This document shows, one piece after another, positions 21,987 to 31,418 of a stretch of DNA of 64,000 bases; position 1 is the first letter of the stretch; every line of letters begins with the position of its first letter. A program made the position numbers and the translations under genes. The stretch comes from Candidatus Woesearchaeota archaeon. Lineage in GTDB: Archaea > Nanobdellota > Nanobdellia > Woesearchaeales > JABIAG01. The notes below the pieces were generated by a model, which did not search any database, was not told the DNA's origin, and worked only from the letters and a program-made list of their open reading frames with translations. The stretch spans positions 62,001-126,000 of the forward strand of contig JABIAG010000003.1 of the NCBI GenBank assembly GCA_018653365.1, in the 5' to 3' direction.

Positions 21987-22717
21987 GTGTGGATCTGTTA
22001 AATTTGGAAGCTTTACTTTTTGCCTATGGTAAACTTGTTTCTGAAGATGAACTTAAAACCCTTCTTAACAAGAGAAATATTAAACCTTTATTAGACAAAT
22101 TAAAAGAGAAGTATTCAACCACTGACACCTCCCTAAATTTGATCCAACAAGATAACAAGTGGAAGTTAACTGTTAAGGATGATTATCTCTCTTTAGTTAA
22201 AGGAATTGTTACCAAGACCGAACTTGATCGTCAAACAATGGAGACTCTTGCAGTGATTGCGTTTAAATACCCTGTTTTACAGTCTGAAGTGATAAATATT
22301 CGTAATGCATCTGCATATGAGCATATCAAAACTCTAACAGAATTGGGTTATTTGATGAAAGAAAAGTTTGGAAGATCGTTTAAGCTTAAGTTAACTCCTA
22401 AATTTTTTGATTATTTTGATCTGCCTGAAGATAAGTTAAAAACATTCTTCTCAGATTTTAAAGGAATTGAGAAAGAGATTGTTGATAAAGAATCTGAAGC
22501 AGATAATTTAAGAAAAAAGATAGAGGAACAAAACCGAATCATGAAAGTTAAAAAAGAAAATAAACAGTTGCCTGACCCAGATTCAACTCCGAGTCCAGAT
22601 CCTTTACCTGTTCCGGAACCAACACCTGAACCAATTCCTGAACCGACACCCGAACCAACGCCCGATCCTGAACCTTCGCCCGAAATTGAGCAAGATTCTG
22701 AAGACTCAAATGTTTAG
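21983..22717 (+). CDS. scpB: segregation and condensation protein B
   Basis: 244 residues. Two winged-helix units typical of ScpB: VDLLNLEALLFAYGKLVSED with the N-terminal wing, then TVKDDYLSLVKGIVTKTELDRQTMETLAVIAFKYPVLQSEV and the second wing ending FGRSFKLKLTPKFFDYFDLP. The last 45 residues are a Pro-Glu/Asp repeat (PEPTPEPIPEPTPEP), a disordered tail not needed for the fold. Works with ScpA (14738-15484) as the SMC accessory pair. Confidence 0.92.
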   Translation: MSVDLLNLEALLFAYGKLVSEDELKTLLNKRNIKPLLDKLKEKYSTTDTSLNLIQQDNKWKLTVKDDYLSLVKGIVTKTELDRQTMETLAVIAFKYPVLQSEVINIRNASAYEHIKTLTELGYLMKEKFGRSFKLKLTPKFFDYFDLPEDKLKTFFSDFKGIEKEIVDKESEADNLRKKIEEQNRIMKVKKENKQLPDPDSTPSPDPLPVPEPTPEPIPEPTPEPTPDPEPSPEIEQDSEDSNV

Positions 22718-22850
22718 GCTTAGATGTCCCAAATGTGGGAATTATATGAATTGTCAACCCCAAAAAACACTTCTAGATAAACGTAAAGTTTGTGTTTATT
22801 GTAATGCATCTTTTAAGATTTTAGATCACATTGTTAAAAAATTAAATTAG
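22710..22850 (+). CDS. small zinc-ribbon protein (46 aa)
   Basis: Too short for the track. The frame MFRLRCPKCGNYMNCQPQKT is followed by LLDKRKVCVYCNASFKILDH. CPKC and CVYC give a four-cysteine zinc ribbon of about 24 residues span. Its ATG overlaps the end of scpB by 8 bases, so it is the last gene of that operon. Function unknown; possible nucleic-acid or protein contact module. Confidence 0.75.
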   Translation: MFRLRCPKCGNYMNCQPQKTLLDKRKVCVYCNASFKILDHIVKKLN

Positions 22851-22893
22851 GATTTTTATCGACGACAAAAACCCTTTCTAAATAACCAAAATA

Positions 22894-22902
22894 CTTATAA
22901 AT
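22894..22902 (+). promoter_or_regulatory. TATA box of gyrA
   Basis: CTTATAAAT centred about 34 bases before the ATG; together with GGAGG it predicts a short leader of about 8 bases. Confidence 0.5.
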
Positions 22903-22931
22903 GCCTCCCTTTTTTGTCTTTATGGAGGACA

Positions 22932-25931
22932 ATGTCAGAAGAAGAAAATACAGTTATACCTAAGGTGATTAAGAAGGTCATTGAAGATGAGATGAAAGAG
23001 TCTTATATGGCTTATTCTATGAGTGTTATTGTAGGCCGTGCACTTCCTGATATTCGAGACGGTCTTAAGCCGGTGCATCGTAGAATCATGTTTGCAATGC
23101 ATGATTTGGGCATGTTTCACAACAAGCCGTTTAAGAAGTCGGCAAGGATTGTTGGTGAAGTTCTTGGTAAGTATCATCCTCATGGGGATACTGCAGTTTA
23201 TGATTCTATGGTTAGGATGGCCCAACCTTTTTCATTACGATATCCCTTAATTCAAGGTCAAGGAAACTTTGGTAGTGTTGATGGTGATAGTGCAGCTTCA
23301 ATGAGGTATACTGAAGCTAGACTTAGTAAAGTTTCAGAAGAAATCTTAGAAGATATTGATAAGGATACTGTTGATTTTATTCCTAATTTTGATGGGAGTC
23401 TAGAAGAGCCCTCTTTTCTTCCTTGTAAACTTCCTAATTTGTTAATTAATGGCAGTTCAGGTATTGCAGTGGGTATGGCAACTAACATTCCTCCACACAA
23501 CTTAACTGAAGTTTGTGAAGGTACTATAAAATTAATTGACGAACCCGAATGTGATTTTGAAGAATTAGTAAGCATCGTTAAGGGCCCAGATTTTCCAACT
23601 GGGGGAACCATTGTTGGTAGATCAGGCATTAGAAGCGCATTAGCTAAAGGGCGAGGAAAAGTTAGAATTAAAGCTAACACGTTTATTGAAGAAAAAAATA
23701 ATAGAAAAAAAATCATTGTTAACGAAATTCCTTATATGGTTAACAAATCACAACTTCTTATTCAGATTGCTGCTTGTGTTAAAGATAAAAGAATTTTGGG
23801 AATCTCTGATTTGCGTGATGAATCTGATCGTGAAGGTATGAGGATTGTTATAGAATTAAAACAGAATGCTAATGAGCAGGTAGTTCTTAATCAGTTATTT
23901 AAACATACTCGATTACAAGATACTTTTGGTATAATCATGCTCTCAATTGTTAACAACGAACCTAAAGTTCTTAATCTGAGAAGTATGCTTAAGCATTTCA
24001 TTAATCATAGAAAGAATGTTGTTACACGAAGAACTCAATATGAATTAAGAATTGCGCAAGAACGTGAACACATTCTTCGGGGTGTAGTTATTGCATTAGA
24101 TGATATTGATGAAATCATTCAAAAAATAAAGAAATCAAAAACAGTTAAAGAGGCTTCTGAAATGTTACAATCTGATTATTCTTTATCAGAAAAACAGTCT
24201 AAAGCAATTCTTGAGATGAGGTTACAAAAACTTTCTTCACTGGAACAACAAAAGGTTAGAGATGAATTAACAGAACTTGAAAATCGGATTAATGCATTAA
24301 AAGCGATTCTTGCAGATGAACAAAAGATTTTGGATATAATCAAATCTGAATTAAACGAAATAAAAGAAAAATATGGTGATGAAAGAAAAACAGCTATTGA
24401 TGAAGCCGAAGATGAGGATATGGAAGACGAAGATTTAATCAAAGAAGAAGAAATGGTTATCACACTTACTAATGAGGGCTATATTAAACGTTTACCTGTT
24501 GCAACCTATCGCGCTCAAAGAAGGGGTGGCCAGGGTGTTAAAGCAGCCACCACTAAAGATGAGGATTTTGTTGAAGAATTATTCGTTGCATCAACTCATG
24601 CATATTTACTAATTTTCACAGATAAAGGTAAAGTTTACTGGAAGAAGGTATATAAGATTCCTGAAGCGTCTAGAATTGCTAAGGGCTTACCAATTATTAA
24701 CCTGATTGAAAAAGAACAGGATGAAAAAGTTATGACTGTTATTCCAGTTAGGCATTTTGAAAAAGGCAAATTCTTATTCTTCGCTACTCGAAAGGGTACG
24801 GTTAAAAGAACTAGTCTAGATTATTTTTCAAAACCTCGAAGAGGGGGCATTATAGCTCTTGGTTTAAACGATGATGATGCATTAATTACTGTTAAAATGA
24901 CTGATGATAAGCAAAAAATTATTCTTGCTACTAAAAACGGTAGAGCAGTCAAATTTAAAGAAACTGATATTCGAAGTATGGGTCGAACCGCAACTGGCGT
25001 TAGAGGAATCCGAGTTAAAGAGAAGGATGAGTTAGTCGGGATGATTGTTGCTAATGATGAAAATACTCTTTTAACCATTACCAATAAAGGGTATGGTAAG
25101 CAAACTAAAATTGCAGATTATCGTTTAATTAATCGTGGTGGTGGCGGAGTTATTAATATTAAATGCACTGATAAAAATGGTCATGTTGTTTCAATTAAAA
25201 CAATAGAAGATGATGAAGATTTGTTGATCATTTCTAAAAATGGTGTTGCTATTCGTACAAATGCTTCTGCAATTTCTACTATTGGTAGAAACACTCAGGG
25301 AGTTAGAGTTATGAAGTTGAAAGAAACAGATTCTGTTGTTGCAGTTGCAAAATGTGCTAAAGAAGATGTTGAAGATATTGTTGAATCTGATTTAAATCCT
25401 GATAAACCTGATCAAGTTATTTCTGTTAAAAAAACAGTTCAACCTACAGAAGAGTCTGATTATGAGTCCCTTGTAGAAACAGTTGAACCTGTTCAAGAAG
25501 AGGTTATGGAAGTTGACGAAATCCCCATTAAAAAACCTGAAGAGGCTGTTGAAGAAGTAGATGAACCAATTAAGGAAGAAGTGAAAGAGCCTGTTCAAGA
25601 GGAAGTTACTGAGAAATCTTCAGAAGAAGTTGTAGATGAACCTGTTAAGGAAGTCGTTGAAGAGGCAGTAGACGAACCTGTTGCTGATTCAGTTAAAGAA
25701 GAGGTTAAAGAACCTGTTAAAGAAGAAGTTGTTGTCGAGGAGCCTAAAAAACCTGAAGAAGATAATGCGTCTGATTCAGAACCCTCAATTAAAGATCTTC
25801 AAAAACGAGCAGAAGCTTCGGGTAAGTCTCCAGTTGTTGATCAAGAAGAGGTTGATGATGCTGTTAAGAAAATTCAAGCAGGCAAAGTGATTAAGAAAAA
25901 TCCGTTCTTGAAAAGAATTTTTGGTAAATAA
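22932..25931 (+). CDS. gyrA: DNA gyrase subunit A
   Basis: 999 residues. [22 protein letters not shown] starts the winged-helix breakage-reunion domain; the catalytic tyrosine is Y126 in [11 protein letters not shown]. The GyrA box QRRGGQG (about residue 530) and the following beta-pinwheel blades ([40 protein letters not shown]) mark a gyrase rather than topoisomerase IV. Residues 810-965 form a Glu/Val/Pro-rich acidic tail of degenerate EEVKEPV repeats. The track start (TTG, 22914) lies before the Shine-Dalgarno GGAGG; the ATG at 22932 is better. gyrB is not in the window. Gyrase in archaea is bacterial in origin and here coexists with topoisomerase VI. Confidence 0.96.
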   Translation: MSEEENTVIPKVIKKVIEDEMKESYMAYSMSVIVGRALPDIRDGLKPVHRRIMFAMHDLGMFHNKPFKKSARIVGEVLGKYHPHGDTAVYDSMVRMAQPFSLRYPLIQGQGNFGSVDGDSAASMRYTEARLSKVSEEILEDIDKDTVDFIPNFDGSLEEPSFLPCKLPNLLINGSSGIAVGMATNIPPHNLTEVCEGTIKLIDEPECDFEELVSIVKGPDFPTGGTIVGRSGIRSALAKGRGKVRIKANTFIEEKNNRKKIIVNEIPYMVNKSQLLIQIAACVKDKRILGISDLRDESDREGMRIVIELKQNANEQVVLNQLFKHTRLQDTFGIIMLSIVNNEPKVLNLRSMLKHFINHRKNVVTRRTQYELRIAQEREHILRGVVIALDDIDEIIQKIKKSKTVKEASEMLQSDYSLSEKQSKAILEMRLQKLSSLEQQKVRDELTELENRINALKAILADEQKILDIIKSELNEIKEKYGDERKTAIDEAEDEDMEDEDLIKEEEMVITLTNEGYIKRLPVATYRAQRRGGQGVKAATTKDEDFVEELFVASTHAYLLIFTDKGKVYWKKVYKIPEASRIAKGLPIINLIEKEQDEKVMTVIPVRHFEKGKFLFFATRKGTVKRTSLDYFSKPRRGGIIALGLNDDDALITVKMTDDKQKIILATKNGRAVKFKETDIRSMGRTATGVRGIRVKEKDELVGMIVANDENTLLTITNKGYGKQTKIADYRLINRGGGGVINIKCTDKNGHVVSIKTIEDDEDLLIISKNGVAIRTNASAISTIGRNTQGVRVMKLKETDSVVAVAKCAKEDVEDIVESDLNPDKPDQVISVKKTVQPTEESDYESLVETVEPVQEEVMEVDEIPIKKPEEAVEEVDEPIKEEVKEPVQEEVTEKSSEEVVDEPVKEVVEEAVDEPVADSVKEEVKEPVKEEVVVEEPKKPEEDNASDSEPSIKDLQKRAEASGKSPVVDQEEVDDAVKKIQAGKVIKKNPFLKRIFGK

Positions 25932-25932
25932 T

Positions 25933-27000
25933 CTAGTTTATCTTTTCATTTATTTTTTGTTTACATAATTTCTTATAAAAATGAAAGTCATCTATTAAAT
26001 CACAATATGTTTTATCTTCAGTTTCTAGTGCAATGTTAACCACACAGTCTTGGCTTGGGCCATACCCACTTATTTCTCCCTCTCTGTTCATTCTTTTACA
26101 GATCGTAACATCTCTTGTCTTTTTGGCTATTTCCATTGCACATGTTGTTTTTTCTATTAATTCAATCGTTGTGTTTTGAATGATTCCTCCGAACTCATTT
26201 TTTTTGATCAGAGTTAAGTTCTTTTTTGGGCATTGTTCTACATCTAATTCTGTTATTGCTTTTGCCCAGGTAAAGTCTCTTTCGCAGTATTCTGTGTGAA
26301 ATGCATCTGTAAGTTTACACATGCTTTCATTATTGTTGTTGATCGCAAGTTGCAAAATACAGTTATGAATGTAATCATTGGAACCGTACTTAGTTGGAGT
26401 TAACAAATTACAGGTTTCAATACTATTTTTTTCTAATGCTTTTTTTGTTACGCAATTGATCTCTCTTATTTTGTCAGTCGACCATTCTATCTGGGTTCTT
26501 TTCATTTCTGTTTGTTGTGTATAAATGGCAAAACAATCGTTAACATTAGAACTTGTTAGGGCTTGCTTGTATATTTTTTCTTTCGGCGTTTCTTGTTTTT
26601 CTTCAAGTCTTTCATAACAGTATGTTTTTCCTGTTTCTGTTTTTGCTTCTGAGCACATTTCTGCAGCGTTTACATCAGAGTAACAATGGTCTGAATTTTT
26701 GAAACATGCTTCAACATACATATAAGGTAGTCCAAACTTACCTAAACATCTTGAGGGGTTAGCACAGGATCCTTTTGCCCCGCCTCTACCGGGTTGTATT
26801 AGTTCACATATATGTGGGTCTTTTTTGTCTAATGCTAATTTATAGTAACAGTTTGCTTCAGGACAGTCGCCCATAAATCCGTCTTTTGGCATTACTTCAC
26901 ACCCTACTTTTTTTATTGGTGTGTTGAAGATGATTGTAAGAATTATTAAGCAAGCTAATATGATTGCAAGAATTGTTAGGGCTTTTTGGAAAGGTTTCAT
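25933..27000 (-). CDS. membrane-anchored cysteine-repeat protein
   Basis: 355 residues. One N-terminal anchor (ALTILAIILACLIILTIIFN) places the rest outside. About twenty cysteines follow in a recurring unit, C-x3-[LI]A-x6-8-C-x2-[LMI]: CYYKLALDKKDPHICELI, CVTKKALEKNSIETCNLL, CILQLAINNNNESMCKLT, CAMEIAKKTRDVTICKRM, CVVNIALETEDKTYCDLI. Each unit looks like two short helices joined by disulfides. Function unknown; possibly extracellular binding. Convergent with gyrA, one base apart, and 4 bases overlapping the radical SAM gene upstream. Confidence 0.8.
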   Translation of the reverse strand: MKPFQKALTILAIILACLIILTIIFNTPIKKVGCEVMPKDGFMGDCPEANCYYKLALDKKDPHICELIQPGRGGAKGSCANPSRCLGKFGLPYMYVEACFKNSDHCYSDVNAAEMCSEAKTETGKTYCYERLEEKQETPKEKIYKQALTSSNVNDCFAIYTQQTEMKRTQIEWSTDKIREINCVTKKALEKNSIETCNLLTPTKYGSNDYIHNCILQLAINNNNESMCKLTDAFHTEYCERDFTWAKAITELDVEQCPKKNLTLIKKNEFGGIIQNTTIELIEKTTCAMEIAKKTRDVTICKRMNREGEISGYGPSQDCVVNIALETEDKTYCDLIDDFHFYKKLCKQKINEKIN

Positions 27001-28034
27001 TTTTGTTTTTTTTCAAATTTTTTCAAATATCTTTCTAGTGTTTCTTTTACTTGTGTTCGGAGTTCTTTATTTTTAACGTTTTCAAGTATTGCATTCCACT
27101 TAATTGTTCGGACGTTTTTCATTCTGAACTTACTAACTAGCTCTCTTCCTGCTTTCTTAACTTCGTTTTCAATTTCAATTGCTTTGTCGCTATTAAAAAG
27201 GTTTGTTGCCGGTAACTTTGTAAATGCGTTTGCACCTGCTTTCAAGATCAAACTTATTTCTTTTATTCGATACTTTGCACTTCCAACAATGATCTCTAAT
27301 TTTGGAAAAGCGATTCTTACCTGGGCGATCCACCAGATTAAATCTTCTGTTGAAGGCCCGTTAGTGTAATCGGTGCCTGCTACTGGCCGTAATGTATAAA
27401 TGGTTATTCTGTCTAGGGGATTTTTTGTAATAAATTCTTTCAACTCAGTAAGATCTTTTCTACTTTCTCCCAATCCAATTATTATTGTCATACTTTTCTT
27501 AAATCCCATTTCACCTGAGTCTTTCAATAGTTTAACATAGGGTTGCATTTTTTTATCTGGGCAAACTTTGGCGTGTAATTTTTTATTTGTTGTTTCTATG
27601 CTTGCAACTATCCCTCCAGTTGAGCTTTTAAACATTTCAAGTTCTTTGGGTTTCATGGTTCCAAGGTTTAGCCAAATTTTTTCTCCGAGTACTTGTTTAC
27701 ACATCTTAGCTATTTCTGCTATTTCTTTTAGTGGGAAGATTCCATACCCTCCGGTTAAGAATTCTAGTCTCCATCCAAATCCTCGTATCATTACAGCTTC
27801 TGCTAACACGCTGGCTAGTGAGCGTCGTGCATCAGACGGATTTTTTATTTTATGTTTTTGAGTTGATCGAAAACAGAATTTGCACGTTCCCGTTTCACAA
27901 TACCAACTAAGAAAAATACATCGGCCAAACCACACCTTTCCATCGAAATTTTCTAGGTAAGTTTGGTTGGCTTTTTTTACAAGAGTGGCTAATTCTTTGT
28001 TTAGCGTTGGTGTTTTTGTTATTTCTTCATCCAT
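26997..28034 (-). CDS. radical SAM protein
   Basis: 345 residues. The iron-sulfur motif is WYCETGTCKFCFRS, a C-x4-C-x2-C spacing instead of the usual C-x3-C-x2-C, reminiscent of BioB/HmdB-like and methanogenesis-marker radical SAM proteins. Later elements fit a TIM barrel: EFLTGGYG, TIIIGLGESRKDLTELKEF, RITIYTLRPVAGT and the C-terminal AGANAFTKLPATNLF. The substrate is unknown. It overlaps the hydrolase gene upstream by 16 bases, so the two probably act in one pathway (inference). Confidence 0.85.
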   Translation of the reverse strand: MDEEITKTPTLNKELATLVKKANQTYLENFDGKVWFGRCIFLSWYCETGTCKFCFRSTQKHKIKNPSDARRSLASVLAEAVMIRGFGWRLEFLTGGYGIFPLKEIAEIAKMCKQVLGEKIWLNLGTMKPKELEMFKSSTGGIVASIETTNKKLHAKVCPDKKMQPYVKLLKDSGEMGFKKSMTIIIGLGESRKDLTELKEFITKNPLDRITIYTLRPVAGTDYTNGPSTEDLIWWIAQVRIAFPKLEIIVGSAKYRIKEISLILKAGANAFTKLPATNLFNSDKAIEIENEVKKAGRELVSKFRMKNVRTIKWNAILENVKNKELRTQVKETLERYLKKFEKKQK

Positions 28035-28747
28035 TTTCTTATCGCTTCTGGTTTCATAACAGGCCAGTCATGTGTTCCGTCTATTGCTATTATTTTTGCC
28101 ATTTTTATTGGCTTGGCTATTTTTTTTATTAGTTCAAAATCAAACATTTCATCCTCTTTTGCTGCAAGTATTGTTATGGGAAATTTTGCATCAATTATTT
28201 CTTTTGAAAAGTCAACCGCATAATTTTTCTTTAGTGTTTTCCAGAACCATTTGTTAAATAAGTTTTTGAAGAAGTTGTCCATCCCTATTTTTAGCACCCA
28301 TTTTGTTTTCTTCTGTCTTTTCTTACATGCAAATGCTATTTTCTTAATACTTAATTCAAAAAAGATTTGCATTAATGATTGCATTTTTATTAATCCTGCG
28401 GGTGCAGCGATTACTAATTCTTTTACGGGTTGGCTTAGTGCATATTTTATTGCAAGTATGCATCCTGCGGAGTGTGCCATCACTATTGGTTTTTTAATTC
28501 CCCAAGCTTTAATCATTTTTTCAAGTACTTTGCTAAAGTCCTCAAGGGACATGGTTTGTTGGTAACTATCTGATTTGCCATGACTTGGCATATCTGGTAC
28601 GTAAACAGTATATTTTTCAGCTAGAATTGGAATTAGGTTCTTGTATGTTCTTGAATCACAATATATTCCTGGGATTAATACTACTGGTTCTCCTTTTCCT
28701 TTTTTTATATAATAGATTCGCAATCCATCGATGTTTAGGTAGGTCAT
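28019..28747 (-). CDS. alpha/beta hydrolase
   Basis: 242 residues with the alpha/beta-hydrolase plan: oxyanion strand VVLIPGIYCDSRTY, DMPSHGKSD, nucleophile elbow AHSAGC (Ser near residue 94), acid in AAKEDEMFDFE and catalytic His in IDGTHDWPVM. No signal peptide. Could be an esterase or lipase-like enzyme; the substrate is not evident. Operon with the radical SAM gene. Confidence 0.9.
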   Translation of the reverse strand: MTYLNIDGLRIYYIKKGKGEPVVLIPGIYCDSRTYKNLIPILAEKYTVYVPDMPSHGKSDSYQQTMSLEDFSKVLEKMIKAWGIKKPIVMAHSAGCILAIKYALSQPVKELVIAAPAGLIKMQSLMQIFFELSIKKIAFACKKRQKKTKWVLKIGMDNFFKNLFNKWFWKTLKKNYAVDFSKEIIDAKFPITILAAKEDEMFDFELIKKIAKPIKMAKIIAIDGTHDWPVMKPEAIRKWMKK

Positions 28748-28801
28748 TGTTGTTTTGTATAAGGATAACTATTTTAAACTAATGGTTTTTAGTTATTTTT
28801 C

Positions 28802-29428
28802 ATGGGAGCTTTAAGAAATGTAAGAGATCATGCAACCTATGTGTTGATGGGTGCTACAATGTTTCCTTTTGCCCTGAGAAAACCTGGGGTTCGTTCTGGA
28901 AATTTTAACCAACATCAGATTGACCTTGGACACGAAACACTTTATGATAATCTGAGTGATCGTGGTTTCAGAAAAGAGGGCTTTCAATTAGTATATCCTG
29001 GTCAGACTGCAGGGTTGGTTAAGCCATTGTGCAAGCGAGGGGACGAAGTTCATGTTCGTTTTTATGAAAATGGAACTCTTTCTTGTGAAGTCGAGGAGTG
29101 GAGACTTAGTAGGGGACACTGGGATGGTGAACGTTCTGATGGGTCTCTTTTATTAGAACAAGAAATTGAACAAACTGACTTAAGCGAGGATCAAAAACTA
29201 GCTTTGCGTTCAAATATGAGTTATTCCGAACACGATTTTTCTTTAACCTGGGACAATCCTCTTTTTTGTGGTTTTTGTTTTAAGTTGGCATGCGCAGCTT
29301 TTGTTGCAGCGAGTATTTATATTGAACCTCATTTAAATGAATGGATGCATCCTTGGCAAGTTAGGACGCTAAATGAATATGTGCTTCCCTGGTTTACTCC
29401 TTTCATAAACCTTTTAAACACATTCTAA
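28802..29428 (+). CDS. uncharacterised protein with C-terminal membrane segment (208 aa)
   Basis: No recognised family. The body is soluble and mixed alpha/beta, with GQTAGLVKPLCKRGDEVHVRFYENGTLSCE suggesting a beta domain. Near the C-terminus CGFCFKLACAAFVAASIYI is hydrophobic and could be a tail anchor. TATA-like TATTTTAAA lies about 26-30 bases upstream. Ends 12 bases before the THUMP gene. Confidence 0.7.
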   Translation: MGALRNVRDHATYVLMGATMFPFALRKPGVRSGNFNQHQIDLGHETLYDNLSDRGFRKEGFQLVYPGQTAGLVKPLCKRGDEVHVRFYENGTLSCEVEEWRLSRGHWDGERSDGSLLLEQEIEQTDLSEDQKLALRSNMSYSEHDFSLTWDNPLFCGFCFKLACAAFVAASIYIEPHLNEWMHPWQVRTLNEYVLPWFTPFINLLNTF

Positions 29429-29440
29429 TTAAGGTTATTA

Positions 29441-30430
29441 ATGAAAGCATTACTAATAACTCAGAAGGGGGGCGAACCCGCAGCTAAGAAAGAGGTTAAA
29501 GATTTACTTGGGTTGGTTGGCAAGGTCGTACCTGAAGCTGTTGAGTTTGAATTTAAGGATTACAAACAACTTTTCACACTATCCTATCTTTCTCAGTCAG
29601 CATTAAGGATTGTTCTTTTAGAGAACCCTGAAGATTGGTTGGAAAAGGGAGATACGTTCTGTGTTAGAGCTAAAGATAAAGAAACAGAAATTGAGTATGG
29701 GAATAAAATAAGTGATGAGTTTAAGGTAAATCTTAAAGAACCTGATTTGCCATTGTATGTTCATAATAAAACGTTTGGAATCGATTTTACTGGGAATTTA
29801 AGTAAGCGTTCTTTTCGTATCTTTACGCATAGACAATCGTTAAAGGGTACAACTGCTTTTATTTTATTAAGTGAGGCAGGATTCAAACCGGGATTATCGC
29901 TATTAGACCCGTTTGCTAAGGACGGTACAATTATTTTTGAAGCTGCACACTATCTTAAACATCAGTCTGTTAGACATTTTGATAAGGATGAATTCAGATT
30001 CATTAATTTCAAGAAGTTTAAAGACATTAATTTTGATGAATTTTTTGCAGAGTTAGATAATAAGCAAGTAAAAGAGAAGAAATCCTTAATTTATGCTGTT
30101 TCTAATGAACTTAGAGATATTTCAGCAATAAAAAAGAATGCTAAAATTGCGGATTTAACCAATTTCAATATTAGTAAGTTGGATGTTGACTGGCTTGATA
30201 CTAAGTTTAAAGAACAGGAGGTTGATTTAATTGTTACATTCCCCCCTCCCCGACTTCCGACAAAAATTCTTAAAGAGTTTTATCATCAAGCCTCTTTTAT
30301 TGCAAAGAAGGTTGTTTTGTTAACCGATCCTGATTTTAATTATGAAGATAAGAATCTTAAGATAGAGAAGACTAAACTTATTGGGGTTGGTAAAGCAGAA
30401 TTAAAGCTTGTTTTTCTCTCTAAAAACTAA
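29441..30430 (+). CDS. THUMP-domain RNA methyltransferase-like protein with degenerate active site
   Basis: 329 residues. The N-terminal ferredoxin-like/THUMP region (residues 1-110) begins KALLITQKGGEPAAKKEV. A Rossmann-type segment follows: SLKGTTAFILLSEAGFKPGLSLLDPFAKDGTIIFEAA, matching the LLDPFCGSGTI block of Trm14/RlmL-type m2G methyltransferases. But CGSG is AKDG here, and the catalytic NPPY is replaced by TFPPPRLP. It may therefore bind RNA without methylating it, or be a divergent enzyme. Confidence 0.75.
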   Translation: MKALLITQKGGEPAAKKEVKDLLGLVGKVVPEAVEFEFKDYKQLFTLSYLSQSALRIVLLENPEDWLEKGDTFCVRAKDKETEIEYGNKISDEFKVNLKEPDLPLYVHNKTFGIDFTGNLSKRSFRIFTHRQSLKGTTAFILLSEAGFKPGLSLLDPFAKDGTIIFEAAHYLKHQSVRHFDKDEFRFINFKKFKDINFDEFFAELDNKQVKEKKSLIYAVSNELRDISAIKKNAKIADLTNFNISKLDVDWLDTKFKEQEVDLIVTFPPPRLPTKILKEFYHQASFIAKKVVLLTDPDFNYEDKNLKIEKTKLIGVGKAELKLVFLSKN

Positions 30431-30433
30431 ACA

Positions 30434-30441
30434 TTTATAAA
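30434..30441 (+). promoter_or_regulatory. TATA box of RNase P RNA
   Basis: TTTATAAA centred 26-27 bases before the first base of helix P1. Confidence 0.65.
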
Positions 30442-30464
30442 CGAATTTTCACCTCTTTCTATTT

Positions 30465-30834
30465 GGTAAGAAGGTGATTGGCTTACGGGGTTTACCCTGA
30501 GGAAAGTCCACCCACCGTTGAGTTGTTAATGTCGAAAGGCATCCCCAGAGATGGGAGGGCAACTGAGCAGAAACGATACCTTGTCAAGTTAAGGATGACG
30601 TTGAGAAACTGACGTTCCTTGTCTTACGAAAGTGAGACGGCAGAAATCTTTGATTTCGGCCGAATGAGGCTGAAACGTTGAATGATATCGCATTCAGTGT
30701 GCTTTATAGCATAGCAGTCCTAACCGGTGCAAGCCGGAAACACTTGTCAAAATGAGTGTTGGCGCTTAGTATAATGCCAAAACGTGCTGTCTGATTACAG
30801 AGCATGACAAAAGGTGGCTTACAGCCTTCTTACC
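30465..30834 (+). ncRNA. rnpB: RNase P RNA
   Basis: About 370 bases. The ends pair perfectly as helix P1 (GGTAAGAAGG with CCTTCTTACC). The universal CR-I sequence GAGGAAAGTCC is at 30499-30509, and the 3' conserved block ACAAAAGGTGGCTTACAG is just before the P1 3' strand. A T6 run right after the end is a likely terminator. This is the catalytic RNA that trims tRNA 5' leaders, so the organism does process leadered pre-tRNAs, unlike Nanoarchaeum. Confidence 0.95.
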
Positions 30835-30883
30835 TTTTTTCTTTTCCATAACCTTTAAATATCTCTTACTCATCACAATGATT

Positions 30884-31039
30884 ATGAGTCAAGACAAAAT
30901 GTCTATGCCTTCTGGTATGGGTGGATTAGTACGTTATTTTGATGAATACAAGTCCAAGATAGAGTTTAAACCTGGCCATATAGTAATTCTAACAATAATT
31001 ATCATAATATTAATGATTTTATTGAATGTGTTGAATTAA
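30884..31039 (+). CDS. secG: preprotein translocase subunit Sec61 beta (SecG-like)
   Basis: Too short for the track. The 51-residue frame has MPSGMGGLVRYFDEYKSKIE, the diagnostic archaeal Sec61 beta motif, followed by a single hydrophobic helix (HIVILTIIIIILMILLNVL). TTTAAATA about 26 bases upstream predicts a leaderless start at 30878 or 30884. One base separates its stop from the NAC start, coupling translocon and nascent-chain factors. Confidence 0.95.
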   Translation: MSQDKMSMPSGMGGLVRYFDEYKSKIEFKPGHIVILTIIIIILMILLNVLN

Positions 31040-31040
31040 A

Positions 31041-31385
31041 ATGATGCCTGGTATGAATCCTCGGAAAATGCAGCAGATGATGAAGAAGATGGGAATCCAG
31101 CAAGTGGATATTCCTGCTACTGAAGTTATTATAAAAACTGCAGATCAAGAAATTATAATCACCAACCCAAATGTAGCGAAAGTTAATGCAATGGGTCAAC
31201 AAACCTACCAGATTACTGGAGAAGAACATATAAGAGAAAAAACAGTAGAAGCGGAAATCACTGATGATGACATTAAAACTGTTATGGAACAAGCTAACTG
31301 TTCTGAAGAAAAAGCTAAATCTGCTTTGGAACAGACTGGGGACCTAGCAGAAGCAATTCTTAATATATCTTCTGGAGAAGAGTAA
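31041..31385 (+). CDS. nac: nascent polypeptide-associated complex protein (NAC alpha)
   Basis: 114 residues: a Gly/Met/Pro start (MMPGMNPRKMQQMMKKMGIQ), the NAC beta-barrel half (ATEVIIKTADQEIIITNPNV, YQITGEEH) and a C-terminal UBA domain (DDDIKTVMEQANCSEEKAKS). Ribosome-bound homodimer shielding nascent chains. Confidence 0.96.
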   Translation: MMPGMNPRKMQQMMKKMGIQQVDIPATEVIIKTADQEIIITNPNVAKVNAMGQQTYQITGEEHIREKTVEAEITDDDIKTVMEQANCSEEKAKSALEQTGDLAEAILNISSGEE

Positions 31386-31418
31386 TTTTTTTATACTTTT
31401 AAACCCCTTATTTTACTT

